Of a stretch of 64,000 nucleotides of DNA, positions 1 to 9,634 are shown one piece after another. The notes beneath the pieces are model-generated. The model searched no databases. It saw only the letters and a list, made by a program, of their open reading frames with translations, and was not told where the DNA came from. Source of the stretch: Methylococcaceae bacterium (GTDB lineage Bacteria > Pseudomonadota > Gammaproteobacteria > Methylococcales > Methylococcaceae); the NCBI GenBank assembly GCA_004299145.1, contig SCQD01000044.1, positions 1-64,000 on the forward strand, given 5' to 3'. How positions within the stretch are numbered: position 1 is the first letter of the stretch; each line of letters begins with the position of its first letter. The translations under genes and the position numbers were made by a program.

Positions 1-489
1 GTCATGCAGATGCTGGCGCACGGTTTGGTGGCGGGCGCCTTGTTTTTATTGATCGGCTTGCTGTACGAGCGCACCCACACGCGCGACATCACCGCCTACA
101 GCTCTTTGGTGCAAACCGTGCCGCGTTTCGCGCTGTTCACCACCCTGGCTTTTTTGTCGGCCATCGGCCTGCCCGGCACAGCGGGGTTCGTGGCGGAATT
201 GCACGCCATGCTCGGTAGTTTCCAGGCGTTTCGATGGTGGACGCTGTTGCTCAGCGCCGGCGTGTTGATCAGTGCTGCGTATGCCCTGCGCAGCGTCGGC
301 CGTTTGTTTACCGGGCCGGTGCGTCCCGCCATGCGGAACGTAGCGGATCTGGCCGGACACGAACTGGTGGCGGTGGGCCTGCTGACCGGCTGCGTGCTGT
401 ACATTGGTCTGGCGCCCGCCGCCACGCTGCAATTGATGAGCGCCTCGGTGGCGCAGTTGAGCGCCGCGTTGGCGCAGCATCCGTTGTGA
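1..489 (+). CDS. NuoL/M-type proton-conducting membrane subunit, C-terminal part (truncated by window start)
   Basis: Open from the window edge; hydrophobic protein with 'MLAHGLVAGALFLLIGLLYERTHTRDI' and 'FLSAIGLPGTAGFVAE', typical of the NuoM/MrpD antiporter-like family; 14 bp before dabA. Confidence 0.85.
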   Translation, partial: VMQMLAHGLVAGALFLLIGLLYERTHTRDITAYSSLVQTVPRFALFTTLAFLSAIGLPGTAGFVAELHAMLGSFQAFRWWTLLLSAGVLISAAYALRSVGRLFTGPVRPAMRNVADLAGHELVAVGLLTGCVLYIGLAPAATLQLMSASVAQLSAALAQHPL

Positions 490-502
490 ATGATGACTTC
501 CC

Positions 503-3500
503 ATGACCAGCAACGGCAATAATCAGCGCCGGCGCCTGCAAGATGCCGTGGCGCACCTCAGCCACGTGCTGCCGGACCAGGCGCCCATTCTCAACTTCGT
601 GCACCACAATACCCTGCACGGCTACCAGCACCTGCCGTTTGAACAGGCGTTGGCGGCGGCGGAGCGCGCCGGCGGAGCGCGCAGTTTTCAGCCGGAAGCG
701 GATTTTCGCCGCTATTACGCCGAGGGGCGCATTCGTGACGATGACCTGGACGCCGCCCTGACCGCCCGCCCGGAACTGGCGGTGGACGCCGTGCTGGCCG
801 AGCTTGCCGGCCATACCCTCCATGGCCGCGACGTGTACCGCGCCGCGCTGCTGCACGACATCGAACCCATCAGTCCGGCGCAACTGGCTTGGCGCCTGGG
901 CGCGGGTGGTGCTTTATCCAGCGCGGCAGCCGTTGCCTTGTGGGAGGCCTGCCTGGATGTCCTGAATATCGATCACGACCCGCTACACCCCGAAGAACTC
1001 ACCGACCTTTCGCACGCACAAGCCGAAAGCTGGTTTGCGGGTCACGGCAAGGGTCATCCCGACGCCGATCAGGAGCCCGTGATTTCCAGCGCTGAACAGA
1101 TGCAAGCGGATGCACGCGCCAACCTGGATTGCGCCATCGCCTCGCTGGGCGTCGACAACACCTTGCGCGGCTTATTGCTGACCCTGACGGGGCAGGACGT
1201 GCTGGAATTCGTGCGGCCCATGCTGATCCGCTACCTGGGGGCTTACCTGGACGAAGGCGTGGCGGCCTGGAGTTTGCCGCAACGCCGCACCGGCTTTTAT
1301 CAAGCCTGGCGGCGCTTGGCGCAAACCGATCCGGCCTGGCTGCTGGCGGAAATTCCCGCCTGGCGCGAGCAGCTCGATGCCCTGCCCGACGATGCCACCG
1401 ACGCCGTGGCGTCCCTGCTGCACGATCTGCACCTGCCGCCCAAACACTGGGCCGGCTATTTGCAGCGCGTCGCGCTGGAAATTCCCGGTTGGAGCGGCAT
1501 GGTCAGCTGGCGTCAGCAGCGCGCCGGCTATGCCGCGAACAACGCCGCGCCGGTGGCGCTCATGGATTACCTGGCGGTACGGCTGTGTCTAGACCAGATG
1601 CAACTGGCGCGCGCGTGTGCCGGCCACTGGCGCATCCTGCCCAATCTGGATTCGCTGCGCCATTATTTCGCCGCCAACCTGGCGGAATTTCAGGTACGCA
1701 GCGCGTTGTTTTTGCATGAATTGCCCGAATACCTGGCGGCTGAAGCGCGCCGCCTGATCGGCGAGCTGGGCTCCGAACGCAGCGAGCGCGCCGCCTGGCG
1801 GCATTTGGCGGACATGATCTGGACTTGGCGGCACGTGGTTGACGCTGCTGCCGCGCAGGCAACGGAAGGAGCGGGGTTACAAACCCCGACCCGCCCTGGT
1901 GTCTTCCAACGAGACAACGCTGTTGAGTCAGTCGCCCTCACCCCACCCCTCTCCCGGGGGGAGAGCGAAGCGAGGGGCCGGGAGAGCAAGGTCGCCGCGA
2001 CTTTTAGAAGAACTGCCCATCATCACGGCTGGCGCTTGTTCTTGCTGGCGCAGCACCTGGGGCTGGATGCGGCCGCCGTGCGCAGTCTGGGCGGTAACAG
2101 CGCCGCCGCTTTACTGGCCGCTTTGGATGGCCTCACCCCGAACACGCGCGGCATGATCTGGCTGACGGCCTACGAGCGCCGCTATCGGGAAAGCATTTTC
2201 GGCGCGCTGGCCGCCAACAGGGGACGCGGCGCCTGGTCACAGCGTTGCGCGCGTCCGGCGGCGCAGGCCATTTTTTGCATGGATGATCGGGAAGAAGGCA
2301 TCCGCCGTCACCTGGAAGAAATCAATCCCCAGGTCGAGACGCTGGGCGCGGCGGGTTTTTTTGGCGTGCCCATCCATTGGCGCGGGCTGGACGACGACGG
2401 CACCTTTCCGCTGTGCCCCATCGTGGTGACGCCGGCCAACGAAGTGCGCGAAATTCCTCAGCCCGGCTGTGAAACCCGACAGCGCAGCCATGAGCAACGG
2501 CGCGGCTGGCTGGCCGGCCTGCGCCGTTATTTTCATCAGGAGATGCGCCGCAACCTGCTCAGTTCGGCGCTGGTTATGCAAACTTTGGCGCCGCTGTTGC
2601 TGCCGGTGTTGCTCGGCAAAACCTGGCTGCCGCAGCCGGTGGGCGAGTTGGCGCGGCGCATACAGCGCTGGTGGGCGCCGGCCGTGCCGACGCGGTTATG
2701 GCTGACCGCGCAGGACCATGGCAAACCCGCCACGCCGGAGCAGCCACGCCTGGGCTTCACGATCGGCGAACAGGCGGATCGGGTGGCCGGCTTTTTGCGC
2801 AGCGTGGGCTTGACCGGGGGGTTTGCGCCGCTGGTCATCCTGTTCGGCCACGGCTCCATCAGTCAAAACAATCCCCACTTGGCCGCTTACGACTGCGGCG
2901 CGTGCAGCGGACGCCACGGCGGTCCCAACGCCCGCGTTTTTGCCGCCATGGCCAATCAGCCCGAGGTACGGAAGCTTTTGCGGGAACGCGGCATCGCTAT
3001 CCCTGCCGATAGCTGGTTCTTCGGCGCGGAGCACAATACCGCGAACGAAGCGATTACCTGGTTCGACCTGGAGCAGATGCCCATCGCGCTGCACGCGGCC
3101 TGGGCCCAGCTCGACGGTGAACTGGAGCAGGCGCGCCGCCGGTCGGCGCACGAGCGCTGCCGGCGGCTGGCTTCCGCGCCGCGCTCGCCGACTTTGTCCG
3201 CAGCGCTGCAACACATGCTGGACCGCAGCGTGGATTTCAGCCAGGCGCGCCCCGAGCTGGGCCACGCCACCAATGCCGCCGCATTTATCGGCCGGCGCAG
3301 CATGAGCCGGGGCGCGTTTTTCGACCGACGCGTGTTTTTGATTTCATACGATCCCACCCAGGACCCCGAGGGCCGGGTGCTGGAAAACATCCTGCTGGCC
3401 GCCGGCCCGGTGGGAGCGGGCATCAACCTGGAATACTATTTTTCCAGCGTCGACCGGGATCGCTACGGCTGCGGCAGCAAAACACCGCACAACATCACCG

Positions 3501-3862
3501 GCCTGTTCGGGGTGATGGAAGGCACGGCCAGCGACTTGCGCACCGGCCTGCCGCGCCAGATGACCGAAATTCACGAAGCCATGCGTCTGCTGGTGGTCAC
3601 CGAACACCGGCCGGCGGTGCTGGTTGAGATCTATCAGCGGCAAGCGCCGTTGCGCGAGTTGATCGGCAACGGCTGGATACAGCTGGCCAGCATGGACCCG
3701 GATACGGGGTCGATCTGGCAGTTCGATACTGGCACGGAATCTTTCGTGCAGTGGCAGGAGTCCGGGACCGATTTGCCCAAAGTAGCCGATTCCGGCGCCT
3801 GGTATGCGGGCCATAGCGGGCCTTTGGCGCCGGCTTTGATTGATCCGGTGGCAGGGGGGTAA
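503..3862 (+). CDS. dabA: Probable inorganic carbon transporter subunit DabA (DUF2309/UPF0753)
   Basis: 1119 aa; N-terminal 'LPDQAPILNFVHHNTLHGYQHLPFEQAL', 'FCMDDREEGIRRHLE' (CxD) and 'GHGSISQNNPHLAAYDCGACSGRHGG' (H...C), matching the beta-carbonic-anhydrase-like metal site described for DabA; neighbours encode NuoL-like subunits. Confidence 0.93.
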   Translation: MTSNGNNQRRRLQDAVAHLSHVLPDQAPILNFVHHNTLHGYQHLPFEQALAAAERAGGARSFQPEADFRRYYAEGRIRDDDLDAALTARPELAVDAVLAELAGHTLHGRDVYRAALLHDIEPISPAQLAWRLGAGGALSSAAAVALWEACLDVLNIDHDPLHPEELTDLSHAQAESWFAGHGKGHPDADQEPVISSAEQMQADARANLDCAIASLGVDNTLRGLLLTLTGQDVLEFVRPMLIRYLGAYLDEGVAAWSLPQRRTGFYQAWRRLAQTDPAWLLAEIPAWREQLDALPDDATDAVASLLHDLHLPPKHWAGYLQRVALEIPGWSGMVSWRQQRAGYAANNAAPVALMDYLAVRLCLDQMQLARACAGHWRILPNLDSLRHYFAANLAEFQVRSALFLHELPEYLAAEARRLIGELGSERSERAAWRHLADMIWTWRHVVDAAAAQATEGAGLQTPTRPGVFQRDNAVESVALTPPLSRGESEARGRESKVAATFRRTAHHHGWRLFLLAQHLGLDAAAVRSLGGNSAAALLAALDGLTPNTRGMIWLTAYERRYRESIFGALAANRGRGAWSQRCARPAAQAIFCMDDREEGIRRHLEEINPQVETLGAAGFFGVPIHWRGLDDDGTFPLCPIVVTPANEVREIPQPGCETRQRSHEQRRGWLAGLRRYFHQEMRRNLLSSALVMQTLAPLLLPVLLGKTWLPQPVGELARRIQRWWAPAVPTRLWLTAQDHGKPATPEQPRLGFTIGEQADRVAGFLRSVGLTGGFAPLVILFGHGSISQNNPHLAAYDCGACSGRHGGPNARVFAAMANQPEVRKLLRERGIAIPADSWFFGAEHNTANEAITWFDLEQMPIALHAAWAQLDGELEQARRRSAHERCRRLASAPRSPTLSAALQHMLDRSVDFSQARPELGHATNAAAFIGRRSMSRGAFFDRRVFLISYDPTQDPEGRVLENILLAAGPVGAGINLEYYFSSVDRDRYGCGSKTPHNITGLFGVMEGTASDLRTGLPRQMTEIHEAMRLLVVTEHRPAVLVEIYQRQAPLRELIGNGWIQLASMDPDTGSIWQFDTGTESFVQWQESGTDLPKVADSGAWYAGHSGPLAPALIDPVAGG
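1861..2020. repeat. Dispersed palindromic repeats retained in frame inside dabA
   Basis: Contains 'gcggggttacaaaccccg' hairpin and 'cctcaccccacccctctcccggggggagagcgaagcgagggg...aaggtcgccgcgactttt'; a related sequence recurs at 61463-61530 and a shorter version at 6435-6471. Confidence 0.75.
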
Positions 3863-3909
3863 ACTCAATGTGTCTCAAACATGAACGCCCTTGATAGTGG
3901 AATCGCTCC

Positions 3910-4833
3910 ATGAAGACCGATAGCCTGTTTTATCGTCTGTTTCAACGGATGCCGGCGCTATTGTTGAAGCTGGCCGGGCTGGATATTGCCGCCGAAGGCT
4001 ACCGTTTTGGTTCCGAGGAAGTCAAGCAAACAGCATTTCGCCTGGATGGCGTGCTATCGCCGCCGGACGGCGACGTGCTGCGTCCCACGATTTTTGCCGA
4101 AGCCCAGCTTCAACCGGACGAAAACTTTTATCCACGCTTTTTTTGCGAAATTTTTCTACGCTTGCGCCAGCAAGTTTCATCACGCCCTTGGTACGCGGTG
4201 GTCATCTACCCGAAGCGTGCCACTGAACGTCCGCCTCCGTCGCCGTTTGCATCGCTGTTAAATCTGCCCGAAGTCCGGCGCGTGTATCTAGAAGACTTTT
4301 CACACCGAAGCACCGGCATGCTGGGTCTGGTCAGCCTGATTGTCTGTCCGCCGGAACAGGCCGCTGATCTCAGCCGGCACCTGGCGACGGACAATACCCC
4401 GCCGCTGCCTGCCAATGAATGGCTGGATTTGATTGAAACCATACTGATTTACAAACTACCCCAACTCACCCGCGAGGAGATCAAGGATATGTTAGGCATA
4501 CAAGACGTGGAACTGAAACAAACCCGGTTTTACCAGGATGTATTCAGCGAAGGAAAACTTGAAGGAAAGCTTGAAGGAAAACTTGAAGGAAAGCTTGAAG
4601 GAAAACTTGAAGGGAAACTGGAAGGGAAACTGGAAGGAAAACTGGAAGGAAAACTGGAAGGCCGCACGGCCGAAGCACAGATGCTGCTGCTGCGTTTGCT
4701 GGGCAAGCGCTTCGGTCCACCTGACGAGGCGATATGCCAGCGTATCGAACTGGCTACGCTGGAGCAGCTGGAACACTGGGCTGACAATCTTCTGGATGCC
4801 AAAACGCTGAGCGCGGTTTTCGACGACCATTGA
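3910..4833 (+). CDS. Rpn/DUF2887-family PD-(D/E)XK-like protein with C-terminal DUF4351
   Basis: 'MKTDSLFYRLFQRMPALLLKLAGLDIAAEGYRFGSEEVKQTAFRLDGVL' N-terminus; C-terminal 'AEAQMLLLRLLGKRFGPPDEAICQRIELATLEQLEHWADNLLDAKTL' resembles DUF4351. Confidence 0.8.
   Translation: MKTDSLFYRLFQRMPALLLKLAGLDIAAEGYRFGSEEVKQTAFRLDGVLSPPDGDVLRPTIFAEAQLQPDENFYPRFFCEIFLRLRQQVSSRPWYAVVIYPKRATERPPPSPFASLLNLPEVRRVYLEDFSHRSTGMLGLVSLIVCPPEQAADLSRHLATDNTPPLPANEWLDLIETILIYKLPQLTREEIKDMLGIQDVELKQTRFYQDVFSEGKLEGKLEGKLEGKLEGKLEGKLEGKLEGKLEGKLEGRTAEAQMLLLRLLGKRFGPPDEAICQRIELATLEQLEHWADNLLDAKTLSAVFDDH
4549..4662 (+). repeat. 12-bp tandem repeat encoding (EGKL)9-EG
   Basis: Nine consecutive 12-bp units 'gaaggaaaactt/gaaggaaagctt/gaagggaaactg' read directly from the sequence. 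Confidence 0.95.
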
Positions 4834-4861
4834 TGGCTGATTCTGATCGCGGCTTTACCTC

Positions 4862-6406
4862 ATGATGCATTGGCTGCCCCTCGCCCTCCTCGCCCCCGCC
4901 ATCTCCGCCCTGCTCATCGGCGTCGGCCACTTGGGCGGCCTCGTCGACGGCGAGGACTGGGAAAGCGCCACCGCGCGCATCGCTCAAACCGGTGCGGCGC
5001 TGTCCCTGCTGGCCGGCTTGACGGCGTGGACGGGCACGGTGCCGGCCAGCCTGCACCTGGGCAATTGGCTCAGCAGCGGCGATTTCCACATCGGCATCGA
5101 CTTTTGCCTGGATAAGCTCAGCCTGGGCCTGTCCTGCCTGTTCGCCCTGCTGTGCCTCACCGTCATGCGCTTTTCCGTCAACTACATGCACCGGGAAAGC
5201 GGCTATCACCGCTACTTTTTTGTGCTCAGCCTGTTTAGCACCGCCATGCAGTTGCTGGTCACCGCCGGCAACGGCGCGCTGGCCTTCATCGGCTGGGAAC
5301 TGGCCGGGCTTTGTTCCTACCTGCTGATCGCCTACTTTCACGAGCGCGACAACGCCACGCTCAACGCCACCCGCGCTTTCGTCACCAACCGCCTGGGCGA
5401 CGCCGGCTTTGTCGCCGGTCTGGCGCTGGCCTATCTATGGCTGGGCGGCATCGACTGGAACACCATCGCCGGCGCCGCGACCCGGCTGGGCGACGGCCAG
5501 CGCCTGGCCCTGGCGCTGTGTTTTATATTGGCGGCCATCGCCAAGTCCGCACAAGTGCCGCTGGCGCCGTGGCTGGCGCGCGCCATGGAGGGGCCGACGC
5601 CTTCCAGCGCGGTGTTTTACGGCGCCGTGATGGTGCACGCCGGCGTCTATCTGCTGTTGCGGCTGGAGCCCTTGCTGGCCGCCACGCCGGGCGCCATGGG
5701 CCTGCTGGTGGTGGTGGGTTTGGCGACGGCGCTGTATGGCTTTATCGCCGGCCTGGCGCAGACCGACGTGAAAAGCGCGCTGGTTTTCGCCGCCGGCGGC
5801 CAGCTCGGGCTGATGTTCATCGAGTGCGGGCTGGGCTGGTGGGAACTGGCCGCCTGGCACCTGGCAGCGCACGCCGTGCTGCGCGGCTATCAATTTCTCA
5901 CCGCGCCGTCCTATTTGGCCGCCACGCACGGCTTGACCATGCGCCCGGCGCCACGCTGGCTGGCGCGGCACGACAGGCTGTACGTCGCCGCTTTGCAGCG
6001 GTTTTGGCTGGAAGCGGCCGGCGACTGGATCGTCACCGTGCCCCTGCGCCGTCTGGCGCGCGACTTGAAGCGTTTTGACGCGCGGGTGATCGGCCCCGTC
6101 ATCGGCCTGCCGCAACCGGCGCTGCGGGCACTGTCGTCCCTGGCGCAATGGGAGGAGAGGCGCGTCAATCCCACCGATCCCGTGACCGACCTCGCCCAGG
6201 CGCCCGGTTTGCTGGGACGTCTGGCGCAGCGCTTGACGGCGTTGCTGCACCACTTCGAAGAACATTGGGTGTTGAAAGGCGTCGGTGAAGGGCTGGCGCG
6301 CGAAAGCTACCGGCTGGGGCTCAGCCTCAACCGCATGGATGAATTTCTGGCCCAGCCGCGCTACGTGGCGCTGATGATGATCATTATTTTGTTGATGGTG
6401 CTATAG
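4862..6406 (+). CDS. dabB: NuoL-like proton-conducting subunit, probable DabB
   Basis: 514 aa hydrophobic; 'LFSTAMQLLVTAGNGALAFIGWELAGLCSYLLIAYFHERDNATLNATRAFVTNRLGDAGF' and 'AAIAKSAQVPLAPWLARAMEGPTPSSAVFYGAVMVHAGVYLLLRL' typical of NuoL/DabB. Confidence 0.88.
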   Translation: MMHWLPLALLAPAISALLIGVGHLGGLVDGEDWESATARIAQTGAALSLLAGLTAWTGTVPASLHLGNWLSSGDFHIGIDFCLDKLSLGLSCLFALLCLTVMRFSVNYMHRESGYHRYFFVLSLFSTAMQLLVTAGNGALAFIGWELAGLCSYLLIAYFHERDNATLNATRAFVTNRLGDAGFVAGLALAYLWLGGIDWNTIAGAATRLGDGQRLALALCFILAAIAKSAQVPLAPWLARAMEGPTPSSAVFYGAVMVHAGVYLLLRLEPLLAATPGAMGLLVVVGLATALYGFIAGLAQTDVKSALVFAAGGQLGLMFIECGLGWWELAAWHLAAHAVLRGYQFLTAPSYLAATHGLTMRPAPRWLARHDRLYVAALQRFWLEAAGDWIVTVPLRRLARDLKRFDARVIGPVIGLPQPALRALSSLAQWEERRVNPTDPVTDLAQAPGLLGRLAQRLTALLHHFEEHWVLKGVGEGLARESYRLGLSLNRMDEFLAQPRYVALMMIIILLMVL

Positions 6407-6434
6407 ATGCCGACGTTGATAAAGCGACATTTAA

Positions 6435-6471
6435 ATGCCCTCACCCCAACCCTCTCCCGCGGGGAGAGGGG
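6435..6471. repeat. Short dispersed palindromic repeat (CCTCACCCCAACCCTCTCCCGCGGGGAGAGGG)
   Basis: Intergenic; same core as repeats in dabA and upstream of nspC. Confidence 0.7.
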
Positions 6472-6504
6472 GCTTTGCGTGGCTTTATCAACGCCGGACT
6501 CTCT

Positions 6505-8031
6505 ATGACCCACCCGTTCGAACTGCCCTGGTCCGCTTATAGCGCCGTACCGCTGTTGAGCCTGCTGCTGTGGTTGCCCGCCTTGGGCGCCGTCGCGGTC
6601 TACCGCCTGGCGCAAGATGACCGGCGCGCTTATCGCTGGGCCCTGGGCATTGCATCGGCCAGCCTGGTGGCCATGGCGCAGCTGCTGCTGGGTTTCGACG
6701 ACGCACACCAGGGCATGCAGTTTGCCGAACACCTGGGTGGCGGTTGGCTGAATTACCACTTGGGGGTGGACGGCGTTTCGTTGCTGTTTCTACCGCTGAC
6801 GGCCGGCCTGGCCTGGCTGGCGCTGCTGCAAGGCTACAGCGGCGGCCAGGTGCCGCCGTACCGCTACAGCGCCGCCGTGCTGGCTTATCAGGCGGTGTTG
6901 ACCGGCTTGCTGGTGAGCCAGGACATGCTGCTGTTCTGGCTGTTTGCGGCGGCGGAAACCGCCATCGCCTTGCGCTTGTTGTGGCGCTGGCGCATCGGCG
7001 CGGACTCGGCCATGGTGCGCGCCACGCAAATGCTGGGCGCCGCCGCGGTCTTGCTGTTGCTGGCCGTGTTGCTGCTGGGCTGGCGCCAGGCGGAAAACAC
7101 CGGCGTCTGGTCGTTCGACTGGGCGGATTTGGCGAGGGCATTTAACAGCGGCTCCAACCCAGCCGGCGAACAATCCGCCGTTTTGTTTTTGCTGCTGTTT
7201 GCCGTGGGCCTGCGCATGGCCTTATTTCCCCTGCACGGCTGGCTGGCGCCGGTGCTGCAACATTCCGGGCTGCTGTCGGTGGCACCGGTGTTTCTGGTCG
7301 GCGTCAAAACCGGCGTGTACGTATTGCTGCGCTGGGTGGTGCCGGTATTGCCGCAAGCGCTGAATCATTGGGATGCCTATCTGGTGCCGGTGGCCGTGGT
7401 GGGCGTGTTTTACGGCGCGCTGCTGGCCTTGGTGCAGATCCACCTGGGGCGGTTGCTGGCGTTTGCGGTGGTCAGCCACAGTTCCGTCTTGCTGCTGGGG
7501 GTATTGACGCTGGATAGGGAGGGCTTGGCCGGCACGTTGCTCATGACCATCGACACCGGCATCGCCGGCGCGGCCTTGTTGCTGGTCAGCGGGCAGATCC
7601 AGCGCCGCACCGGCACTGTGCTGCTGCCGCGCCTGGGCGGTCTGCAAGACCCCCTGCCCGCACTGGGGCTGACGTTCATGGTGGCGTCGCTGACCTTGAT
7701 GGCGATGCCCGGCACCCCCGGCTTCGATGCCGCGCATTTGCTGCTGGAAGGCGCGCTGGAAGTGCACGAATGGGGCGTGGCCCTGGCTTTGGCGTTCGGC
7801 ACCGTGCTCACCGCCGGTTTTTTGCTGTGGGCGTTTCAGCGCATTTTTCTGGGCCATGCCCACGGCATCCGCCACGCTGCGATAGCGCCGGTCACCGTCA
7901 CCGAAGGGGTAATGGCGGCGCTGCTGTCGGTTTCGCTACTGGCCGGGTTTTATACCCACCCCTGGCTGGAACTGATCGACGCCAACCTGCCGGGCTTGTT
8001 GCGGGATTATCCCGCGCCGGAGGATCGTTGA
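6505..8031 (+). CDS. NuoM/MrpD-like proton-conducting membrane subunit
   Basis: ATG at 6505 (ORF track extends to TTG 6475); 'LNYHLGVDGVSLLFLPLTAGLAW', 'FPLHGWLAPVLQHSGLLSVAPVFLVGVKTGVYVLLRWVVP'. Confidence 0.85.
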   Translation: MTHPFELPWSAYSAVPLLSLLLWLPALGAVAVYRLAQDDRRAYRWALGIASASLVAMAQLLLGFDDAHQGMQFAEHLGGGWLNYHLGVDGVSLLFLPLTAGLAWLALLQGYSGGQVPPYRYSAAVLAYQAVLTGLLVSQDMLLFWLFAAAETAIALRLLWRWRIGADSAMVRATQMLGAAAVLLLLAVLLLGWRQAENTGVWSFDWADLARAFNSGSNPAGEQSAVLFLLLFAVGLRMALFPLHGWLAPVLQHSGLLSVAPVFLVGVKTGVYVLLRWVVPVLPQALNHWDAYLVPVAVVGVFYGALLALVQIHLGRLLAFAVVSHSSVLLLGVLTLDREGLAGTLLMTIDTGIAGAALLLVSGQIQRRTGTVLLPRLGGLQDPLPALGLTFMVASLTLMAMPGTPGFDAAHLLLEGALEVHEWGVALALAFGTVLTAGFLLWAFQRIFLGHAHGIRHAAIAPVTVTEGVMAALLSVSLLAGFYTHPWLELIDANLPGLLRDYPAPEDR

Positions 8032-8033
8032 TC

Positions 8034-9566
8034 ATGCCTGCTATTGATTTCCCCATCCTGACCACGCTGATACTGCTGCCCTTGCTGGGCAGCGTGCCGG
8101 CTTTGCTCAGCCGCCCCGCCATCGCCTATAAAATCGCCATGGTCATTGGTTGCGTGGAGTTGCTGTTGAGCCTGGTTCCTTTACTGGAGCTGGACGCCGG
8201 CAATCCCAACCCACAACTGCTGGAACGCTATGCCTGGATACCGTCCTTGCACGCCGATTTTCTGCTGGGCGTGGACGGCATTTCCGCGCTGTTTCTGCCG
8301 CTGTCCGCGCTGCTGGGATTGATGGCCGTAGCGGCGTCGCGGCACGCCGTGTCCCAGCAGGCGGCGCTGTATTACGCCCTGCTGCTGGCCTTGCAAGGCA
8401 TCACCCAGGGCGTGTTCTGCGCGCTGGATTTGCTGGCGTTTTTTCTGTTTTGGGAACTGACGCTGGTGCCTTTGTACTTTTTGATCAGCCTGTGGGGCAT
8501 CGGGCCGCAGCGCCGCTTCGCCGCCAGCCAATACGTGCTGCTGATGCTGGCCGGCGGCGTGCCGCTGCTGTTCGCCATCCTGCTGCTGGCGCTCAACCAT
8601 GCCGAAGCGCACGGCCTGACGGCCATGGCGGGGCTGTCGTTCGATTACCTGGAACTGCTGGAAACGCCCATGCCGGCGTCGTTGCAGAGCACGGTATTTT
8701 TATTGCTGTTGGCGGGTTTCGCCGTCAAAGCGCCGCTGTTTCCGTTCCATGTCTGGCTGCCGCGCGTCAGCATGGAAGGCCCGGCGGCGGTCAGCGCTTT
8801 GCTGGTTGGCTTGAAGCTGGGTGCTTATGGACTGCTGCGTTTCGCCATTCCGCTGGCGCCGCTGGGCGCGCAGCAGCACATGCACTGGCTGAGCCTTGCG
8901 GCGGCTTTGGGCATTATTTACGGTGCGCTGCTGGCGCTGGCGCAGACCAATCTGCGGCGGATGCTGGCTTTTGCCGGCATCAGCCACGTGGGCTACGTGG
9001 TGCTGGGGCTGAGCGCCCTCAACCTCCAGGGTGCGCAAGGCGCCCTGCTGCAACTGCTCGGCTTCACGGTGACGGCGGCCGGCTTGTTCCTGCTGACGGG
9101 ATTTTTGCACCAGCGCACCGGCACCACGGAACTCGCCAGCCTGGGCGGCCTGGCGCAAACCATGCCGCGTTTCGCCACGCTGTTTTTCATCCTGGGACTG
9201 TCCAGCATGGGCGTGCCCGGCACCCAGGGCTTTGCCGCCGAATATTTGATCGTGCTGGGCGCGTTGCGCGCCGACATCGGTCTGGGTTTTATTGCGCTGG
9301 TGGGTACGATTTTAGGCGCAGCCTATTTTCTGGGGGCTTGCCGCCGCGCCCTGTTCGGGCCGTTGCGCAACCGCCTGGTGATGGAACTGGCCGATTTGCG
9401 TCCCGGCGAGTTGCGCATCGCCGTGACGCTGGTGCTGTTGGCCTTGCTGGGCGGCTTGTTCCCCCAAGTACTGCTGGACATCAATGCGAGCGCTTTGCAG
9501 CAGTGGGTAAAGCGCAATTGCCCGGCGGCATTAAATGTTCCGCCATTGACAAGGGTAAACGACTGA
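8034..9566 (+). CDS. NuoM-like proton-conducting membrane subunit
   Basis: ATG at 8034, 2 bp after previous stop; 'ADFLLGVDGISALFLPLSALLGLMAV', 'FPFHVWLPRVSMEGPAAVSALLVGLKLGAYGLLRFAIPLAP'. Confidence 0.9.
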   Translation: MPAIDFPILTTLILLPLLGSVPALLSRPAIAYKIAMVIGCVELLLSLVPLLELDAGNPNPQLLERYAWIPSLHADFLLGVDGISALFLPLSALLGLMAVAASRHAVSQQAALYYALLLALQGITQGVFCALDLLAFFLFWELTLVPLYFLISLWGIGPQRRFAASQYVLLMLAGGVPLLFAILLLALNHAEAHGLTAMAGLSFDYLELLETPMPASLQSTVFLLLLAGFAVKAPLFPFHVWLPRVSMEGPAAVSALLVGLKLGAYGLLRFAIPLAPLGAQQHMHWLSLAAALGIIYGALLALAQTNLRRMLAFAGISHVGYVVLGLSALNLQGAQGALLQLLGFTVTAAGLFLLTGFLHQRTGTTELASLGGLAQTMPRFATLFFILGLSSMGVPGTQGFAAEYLIVLGALRADIGLGFIALVGTILGAAYFLGACRRALFGPLRNRLVMELADLRPGELRIAVTLVLLALLGGLFPQVLLDINASALQQWVKRNCPAALNVPPLTRVND

Positions 9567-9634
9567 TTACCTGTGTCCGACAACGCCACGGCATCCCGGA
9601 TCAATTCGTTCATCAGACGTTGTTGGATTCCTGC

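Noticed and set aside
4492-4830. Antisense ORFs over the (EGKL)n array (FKFSFKLS / FPSSFPSS repeats)
   Set aside because: Consequence of a 12-bp (multiple of 3) repeat staying open in several frames, not separate genes.
4862-9566. Interpretation of the NuoL/M-like genes as respiratory complex I (nuo operon)
   Set aside because: No peripheral-arm Nuo subunits; adjacency to DabA supports a DAB-type carbon transporter.
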